Assembly: GCA_022710485.1 (NCBI GenBank)
Contig: JAKLGU010000003.1
Coordinates: forward strand, 1-64,000
From: Gemmatimonadota bacterium
GTDB lineage: Bacteria > Gemmatimonadota > Gemmatimonadetes > Gemmatimonadales > GWC2-71-9
Length of the DNA: 64,000 nt
Direction of reading: 5' to 3'
Both the position numbers and the translations under genes were made by a program. The notes below the pieces were generated by a model. It was not told where the DNA came from. It did not search any database and saw nothing but the letters and a program-made list of their open reading frames with translations. Below, one piece after another: positions 59,706-64,000 of this stretch. Positions within the stretch are counted from its first letter, which is position 1, and each line of letters starts with the position of its first letter.

Positions 59706-61313
59706 ATGCTGAAGGGACCCCGCCTGCAGGGCCAGTTTCGGACGGATGACCGCGCCCGGGCCGCGTACGCGGAGGGGGCGGGCATCTACCGGATCGTGCC
59801 GGCCGCGGTGGCGGTGCCCGCGAGCGCGGCCGACCTCCAGCGACTGGTCAGCTGGGCGGCGGTTAGCGGCACGCCGCTCGTGGCGCGCGGCGCCGGGAGT
59901 GCCATGGGCGGCGGAAACGTGGGCGAGGGCGTGGTGGTGGACCTCACCGCGCTCGGCCCGGCCCGGCTCGAGGTGCACGCCGCAGACCGGAAGGCGCACG
60001 TGTCTACCGGCATCACCGCCGGCGCCCTCGACGCCGCCGCCCGTGCGCACGGCCTCCGATTCCCGCCGATGCCATCGAGCGGCAAGTGGGCCACGCTAGG
60101 CGGCATGGCGGCCACCAACGCCGCAGGCGCCTCGGCGGTCCGGAGCGGGAGCGTGCGGAACTGGATCAGCGCGCTGGAGTGGGTGGACGCCGAGGGAGAA
60201 TTGCACCGGTGGGCGCGGGGTGAGGCCATCGAGCCGAGACGGCGATGGGCCGCGCTCGAGCGGCGCATCCGCCAGGACGAGGCGGTCATCCGCGCGCGCT
60301 TCCCCCGGGTCCGGAAGAACTCTTCGGGCTACGCCGTGGACGCTTTCCTCGACTCCGGAGACCTCCTTGACCTGCTCATCGGCTCGGAAGGGACCCTCGG
60401 CTTCATCACCGCCCTCGAGTGCCGCCTCGCGCCCCGCCCGGGCGCCACGGCCGGACTCCGCATCGCGCTCCGCTCCCTGGACGATCTGGCAGACGTGGTC
60501 AACGCGCTCCTCCCGCTCCGGCCGGCGGCGCTGGAAATGCTCGACAGCACCTTCCTCGAGCTGGTGGCGAGGGAAGGCGGCTGCGTTCCGGCACTGGCCC
60601 GCGGCGCCGACGCCATCCTCCTGGTCGAGTTCGAGCGCGCCACCGAGGCAGCGGCCCGCGGCGCCGTGGGCGACGCCGTCCGCGCGGTGAGCGCCTGGAC
60701 CAGCGAAGTCGAAACCGCCATCACGCCCGAAGATGCCGAGGAGCTCTGGGCCATTCGCCACGCGGCGAGCCCGATCCTGGCGCGGCTTCCGGAAACCCAC
60801 CGCTCGATGCAGGTCATCGAGGACGGCGTCGTGCCGGTGTCGCGCCTGGCGGAGTACGTCCGCCTGGTCCGGCGCGTCGCCCGGACGCACGACCTCAGCG
60901 CGGTGATATTCGGGCACGCCGGCGACGGCAACATCCACGTGAATCTCCTCGTGGACACCACGCAGGCCGGATGGGAGGCGCGGGTAACCTCTGTCCTGCA
61001 GGAGGTGTCGGCCGGCACCGTGGCCCTCGGTGGCACCCTGAGCGGCGAGCACGGCGACGGGCGCCTCCGGGCCGATGCCCTGGAATCGGTCTTCGGGCCG
61101 GAACTGATCGCCCTCTTCCGCGACATCAAGGCCGCCTTCGACCCGGCGGGGATCCTGAACCCCGGCATCAAGCTCCCCGGCGGCGGGGCTCCCATCGCCC
61201 GGCTCAAGGTGGGGGCGGCTGCCGCGGCCATTCCCGACGACATCGCCCTGGCGCTCCGCGACATTGAGCGCACCGGCGGCTACGCACGCGCACGCCTGGA
61301 GCTGGCCCCATGA
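59706..61313 (+). CDS. FAD-linked oxidase (D-lactate dehydrogenase / GlcD-like)
   Basis: A 535-residue flavoenzyme. The N-terminal PCMH-type FAD domain (about 25-215) has the pyrophosphate-binding [17 protein letters not shown] and [13 protein letters not shown]. The C-terminal oxidase domain has the metal/substrate His residues of [13 protein letters not shown] and the SGEHGDG signature. Members oxidise D-lactate, glycolate, 2-hydroxyglutarate and similar hydroxyacids. No iron-sulphur domain is fused. It leads an operon with thyA and folA by 4-base overlaps. Confidence 0.94.
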   Translation: MLKGPRLQGQFRTDDRARAAYAEGAGIYRIVPAAVAVPASAADLQRLVSWAAVSGTPLVARGAGSAMGGGNVGEGVVVDLTALGPARLEVHAADRKAHVSTGITAGALDAAARAHGLRFPPMPSSGKWATLGGMAATNAAGASAVRSGSVRNWISALEWVDAEGELHRWARGEAIEPRRRWAALERRIRQDEAVIRARFPRVRKNSSGYAVDAFLDSGDLLDLLIGSEGTLGFITALECRLAPRPGATAGLRIALRSLDDLADVVNALLPLRPAALEMLDSTFLELVAREGGCVPALARGADAILLVEFERATEAAARGAVGDAVRAVSAWTSEVETAITPEDAEELWAIRHAASPILARLPETHRSMQVIEDGVVPVSRLAEYVRLVRRVARTHDLSAVIFGHAGDGNIHVNLLVDTTQAGWEARVTSVLQEVSAGTVALGGTLSGEHGDGRLRADALESVFGPELIALFRDIKAAFDPAGILNPGIKLPGGGAPIARLKVGAAAAAIPDDIALALRDIERTGGYARARLELAP

Positions 61314-62104
61314 AGCCCTACCTGGACCTTCTCTCCCGCATCCTCGACACCGGCGTGGCCAAGTCCGACCGGACCGGCACCGGCACGCGGAGCGTCTTCG
61401 GGCACCAGATGCGGTTCGACCTTGCGGCAGGTTTTCCGCTGGTGACCACCAAGAAGCTCCACATGAAGTCCATCGTGTACGAGCTCCTCTGGTTCCTCCG
61501 CGGCGAGACCAACGTCCGCTACCTGCAGGAGCACGGCGTGAGCATCTGGGATGACTGGGCCGACGCGGCCGGTGAGCTCGGCCCGGTGTACGGACACCAG
61601 TGGCGCTCCTGGCCCACGCCGGGCGGCGGCCACATCGACCAGATCAGCCAAGTCCTGGACGAGATCCGCCGGAACCCCGACTCCCGGCGGCTGATGGTGA
61701 GCGCCTGGAACGTGGCCGACATCCCGCGGATGGCGCTCGCCCCCTGCCACGCCCTCTTCCAGTTCTACGTGGCGGACGGCCGCCTCTCCTGCCAGCTCTA
61801 CCAGAGGAGCGCCGATGCCTTCCTCGGCGTCCCGTTCAACATCGCGTCCTACGCCCTGCTTACCCTGATGGTAGCGCAGGTGACCGGATATCAGCCAGGT
61901 GAGTTCATCCACACCTTCGGCGACGCCCACCTCTACACCAACCACCTCGACGCCGCCCGCCTCCAGCTGACGCGCGAGCCGCGACCGCTCCCGACGATCC
62001 GGCTCAACCCCGCCGTCACCTCCCTCTTCGATTTCACCTACGAGGACTTCGAGGTGCTGGGCTACGACCCCCATCCCCACATACCGGGGAAGGTGGCGGT
62101 GTGA
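61310..62104 (+). CDS. thyA: Thymidylate synthase
   Basis: A 264-residue ThyA, the same length as E. coli. The nucleophile is Cys146 in [12 protein letters not shown], and [17 protein letters not shown] and [10 protein letters not shown] are conserved. It methylates dUMP to dTMP with methylene-tetrahydrofolate, producing dihydrofolate, which the next gene product recycles. Overlaps both neighbours by 4 bases. Confidence 0.98.
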   Translation: MKPYLDLLSRILDTGVAKSDRTGTGTRSVFGHQMRFDLAAGFPLVTTKKLHMKSIVYELLWFLRGETNVRYLQEHGVSIWDDWADAAGELGPVYGHQWRSWPTPGGGHIDQISQVLDEIRRNPDSRRLMVSAWNVADIPRMALAPCHALFQFYVADGRLSCQLYQRSADAFLGVPFNIASYALLTLMVAQVTGYQPGEFIHTFGDAHLYTNHLDAARLQLTREPRPLPTIRLNPAVTSLFDFTYEDFEVLGYDPHPHIPGKVAV

Positions 62105-62589
62105 CGATCTCCCTCGTGGTGGCGGTCGCCGAGAACGGCGTGATCGGACGGGAGAACGCCCTGCCGTGGCGGCTCTCGGCCGACCTGCGCCGGTTCAAGG
62201 AGCTCACCATGGGGCACACCGTCATCATGGGACGGAAGACCTTCGAATCCATCGGGAAGGGGCTGACCGGGCGGCGGAATCTGGTCGTGAGCCGGAATCC
62301 CGAGTTCCGCCCGGCGGGCGCGACCCGGGTGCCGAGCCTGGAGGCGGCGTTCGAGGCAGCGGGGCCGACGGGGGAGGTCTTTGTCATCGGCGGCTCCGAC
62401 ATCTACCGCCAGGCACTGCCCCTCGCCGAGAAGATCTTCCTGACCCTCGTGCACGCCGCCCCCGAGGGAGACGCGCATTTTCCTCTGCCGGACAGCGCCC
62501 GGTGGGCGCTGGTGTCGACCGAACTGCACGGGGCGGACGACAAGAACGAATTCTCCTCGGAATACCGCATCTACAAGCGGCGGCGCTGA
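62101..62589 (+). CDS. folA: Dihydrofolate reductase
   Basis: A 162-residue DHFR starting on GTG inside the thyA stop (GTGA). Conserved parts are [19 protein letters not shown] (catalytic Asp/Glu region and Trp), [10 protein letters not shown] and [12 protein letters not shown]. It reduces the dihydrofolate made by ThyA with NADPH. The thyA-folA order is common in bacteria. Confidence 0.97.
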   Translation: MTISLVVAVAENGVIGRENALPWRLSADLRRFKELTMGHTVIMGRKTFESIGKGLTGRRNLVVSRNPEFRPAGATRVPSLEAAFEAAGPTGEVFVIGGSDIYRQALPLAEKIFLTLVHAAPEGDAHFPLPDSARWALVSTELHGADDKNEFSSEYRIYKRRR

Positions 62590-62629
62590 GCCGCCTCCTC
62601 CGTTCCCACCTCCCCGCCGTCAAACGAAG

Positions 62630-62644
62630 TTCGGAAATTCCGAA
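62630..62644. promoter_or_regulatory. Perfect 7-1-7 palindrome
   Basis: TTCGGAAATTCCGAA lies 9 bases upstream of a candidate -35 box (62653). It is followed by AAAAAA on the plus strand, so it is not a plus-strand terminator; an operator is the more likely role. Confidence 0.4.
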
Positions 62645-62652
62645 AAAATCTA

Positions 62653-62680
62653 TTGTGCTTCGCTCCCCTATTTCTTAACT
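62653..62680 (+). promoter_or_regulatory. Candidate promoter of ATP-grasp ligase genes
   Basis: TTGTGC (62653-62658), 16-base spacer, TTAACT (62675-62680). The leader then contains TGCTTCGC (62657-62664) complementary to GCGAAGCA (62695-62702) and a GAGGGGGAG ribosome-binding site before the TTG start. Confidence 0.45.
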
Positions 62681-62747
62681 TGGTATCCGACAACGCGAAG
62701 CACCGAGCGCGCCGCGACGCGACGACCACGTTTTCGAGGGGGAGTGT

Positions 62748-63851
62748 TTGGGAGTTCGTATCGGACTCGCTTACAACCTGAAGCCCCAAGCCGCAGCGAT
62801 TGCTGGGGGAGACTTCGCCTCCCCTGTCGACCGGAACACCGCCCTCCGCGCACTCCGCACCGATCTCGACCAGCCCGATCTCTACGCCGAGTGGGACGAA
62901 CCCGGCACCATCGACGCCATCGAGCGGGCGCTGCGCCCCCTCGGCCAGGTGATCCGGCTCGAGGCCGACGCCTCGTTCCCCCAGAAGCTCGTCGACGCCC
63001 GCCCCGATTTCGTGTTCAACATCGCCGAGGGGCTCTACGGCCCCAACCGCGAGGGGCACGTGCCGGCCATCTGCGAGTTCTACGGCATTCCCTGCCACGC
63101 CTCCGACCCGCTGACACTCGGGCTCGCCCTCCACAAGGGGCGCGCCAAGGAAGTCATGGTGGCGCGCGGGGTGCCCACTGCGCCGTTCCGGATCGCTGAG
63201 TCGGTGGCCGACGCCGCCGCCTGCACCCTCCCCTTCCCGCTCTTCGTCAAGCCAGCGTGCGAGGGGTCGGGCAAGGGGATCACGGTGGACAACCTCTGCC
63301 ACGACCGCACCGCGCTCGTCGGCCGGGTGGAGCACCTGCTCACCACCTACCGGCAGCCGGTGCTCATCGAGGCCTGGCTCCCAGGAGCCGAGTTCACGGT
63401 GGCGGTGCTGGGCAACGGGCCGGAGGCGCGCTGCCTCCCCATCGTCGCCATGGACTACGCCGACCTCCCCGAGGGCGCCCCGCCGATCTACGGCTACGAG
63501 GCCAAGTGGCTCTGGGACACCCTCGACAACCCGCTCGACATCTACGAGTGCCCTGCGCAGATCCCGGAATCGCTTGCGCGCCAGATCCGCGACGCCTGCC
63601 TCGGCGCGTACCACGCGCTGGGCTGCCGCGACTGGTGCCGGATCGACGTCCGCTGCGACGCCGCCGGCAACCCCATGGTGGTGGAGCTCAATCCGCTGCC
63701 GGGGGTCCTGCCCGATCCGCGCGACAACTCCTGCTTCCCCAAGGCGGCGCGCGCCGCCGGCATGGACTACGACGAACTCATCCAGACGGTGGCGGACATC
63801 GCCTGGCGGCGGATCAGCGGCCGGCGGCTCCTTGCCGAGGTGGCGGCGTGA
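62748..63851 (+). CDS. ATP-grasp protein, D-alanine-D-alanine ligase-like
   Basis: A 367-residue ATP-grasp enzyme starting on TTG; GAGGGGGAG 5 bases upstream supports this rare start. The N-terminal domain (RIGLAYNL, FVFNIAEGLYGPNREGHVPAI, GIPCHASDPLTLGLALHKGRAKEVM) and the ATP-grasp core (FPLFVKPACEGSGKGI, VLIEAWLPGAEFTVAVLG, CRIDVRCDAAGNPMVVELNPLPG) match the Ddl superfamily. Compared with true Ddl the substrate loops differ, so it may ligate other amino acids or peptides. It overlaps a second ligase-like gene by 4 bases. Confidence 0.9.
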   Translation: MGVRIGLAYNLKPQAAAIAGGDFASPVDRNTALRALRTDLDQPDLYAEWDEPGTIDAIERALRPLGQVIRLEADASFPQKLVDARPDFVFNIAEGLYGPNREGHVPAICEFYGIPCHASDPLTLGLALHKGRAKEVMVARGVPTAPFRIAESVADAAACTLPFPLFVKPACEGSGKGITVDNLCHDRTALVGRVEHLLTTYRQPVLIEAWLPGAEFTVAVLGNGPEARCLPIVAMDYADLPEGAPPIYGYEAKWLWDTLDNPLDIYECPAQIPESLARQIRDACLGAYHALGCRDWCRIDVRCDAAGNPMVVELNPLPGVLPDPRDNSCFPKAARAAGMDYDELIQTVADIAWRRISGRRLLAEVAA

Positions 63852-64000
63852 AGGTCGTCCTCCTGCACGACGGCGGCAGCGACGAGTGGAGCGCCACGGA
63901 CGTGGCCGCCGTCCTCGGCAACATCCGGGAGGTCGAGCAGATCCTTCGGGCCGCCGGCCACACCACCGAGACGGTCCCCGTCTACCTGGGAGACCTCACC
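63848..64000 (+). CDS. Second ATP-grasp ligase-like protein, 3' partial
   Basis: A GTG at 63848 overlapping the previous TGA (GTGA) opens a frame that runs to the window edge: MKVVLLHDGGSDEWSATDVA, then a helix (REVEQILRAAGHTTETVPV). The strand-helix-strand start, with Val-Val-Leu-Leu and a following polar loop, resembles the N-terminal domain of D-Ala-D-Ala ligase proteins. Only 51 residues are visible, so the identity rests mainly on context as the partner of the upstream ligase. Confidence 0.6.
   Translation, partial: MKVVLLHDGGSDEWSATDVAAVLGNIREVEQILRAAGHTTETVPVYLGDLT

Noticed and set aside
62630-62644. Terminator after folA
   Set aside because: The palindrome is followed by A residues, not T residues, on the folA strand, so an operator is more likely.

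Overview
The window is gene-dense, very GC-rich bacterial chromosome with 66 recognisable coding regions, both edges cutting a gene. It looks like a member of the Gemmatimonadota or a close relative. This is inference from family content, not a database match. Pointers are the DUF5916 carbohydrate-binding-9 outer-membrane protein, many small secreted lipoproteins, an ECF sigma factor with an FSKSQL-type region 4 helix, frequent 4-base start/stop overlaps and GC-rich intergenic repeats. No rRNA, tRNA, CRISPR array, integrase or transposase was seen.

Layout. 1-6557 is a plus-strand run: efflux adaptor, MacB-like permease, secreted RidA lipoprotein, DUF5916 protein and KAS III. 6679-10715 holds a small membrane protein, a zinc-ribbon YggX-like protein, an ECF sigma/anti-sigma/PDZ operon and a rubrerythrin-VIT1 iron protein. 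10922-18020 holds leuS, a chemoreceptor and an NAD-salvage operon. 18159-23779 is an operon of glycosylasparaginase, outer-membrane barrel, MscS channel and ABC exporter. 23724-32489 holds redox and hydrolase genes, TetR, and a tightly coupled operon joining threonine dehydratase, a diguanylate-cyclase response regulator, a Ser/Thr kinase and a TPP-dependent E1 alpha subunit. gyrA (32535-35039) is followed by a 0.6 kb array of a dual-hairpin repeat. 36109-46417 holds lipoproteins, a CBS protein, membrane proteins, a Big2/TolB-like protein, a histone H1-like protein, an amidohydrolase and a NicO-type transporter. 46435-51340 runs from selD through an RNase H-fold variant and a zinc-ribbon protein to an isopropylmalate-dehydrogenase homologue. 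51318-64000 holds a heme oxygenase unit with a Fur-like palindrome, TMEM175, thiolase, slipin, 3-hydroxyacyl-CoA dehydrogenase, an FAD oxidase/thyA/folA operon and tandem ATP-grasp ligases.

Three non-coding signals stand out. First, three long imperfect hairpins sit within 1.24 kb around the RNase H variant (47529-47619, 48517-48619, 48635-48765). The first and third share one architecture with different bases in matching stems, which resembles a conserved structured RNA. Second, a dual-hairpin intergenic repeat occurs five times after gyrA and once inverted 24 kb away. Third, several genes lacking a Shine-Dalgarno site have a TANNTT hexamer 6-9 bases before the start codon, some with a -35 box 17 bases further up, as expected for leaderless transcripts. 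Small genes easily missed include 37210-37386 (58 aa), 35817-36008 (63 aa) and 51974-52084 (36 aa, coupled to heme oxygenase).
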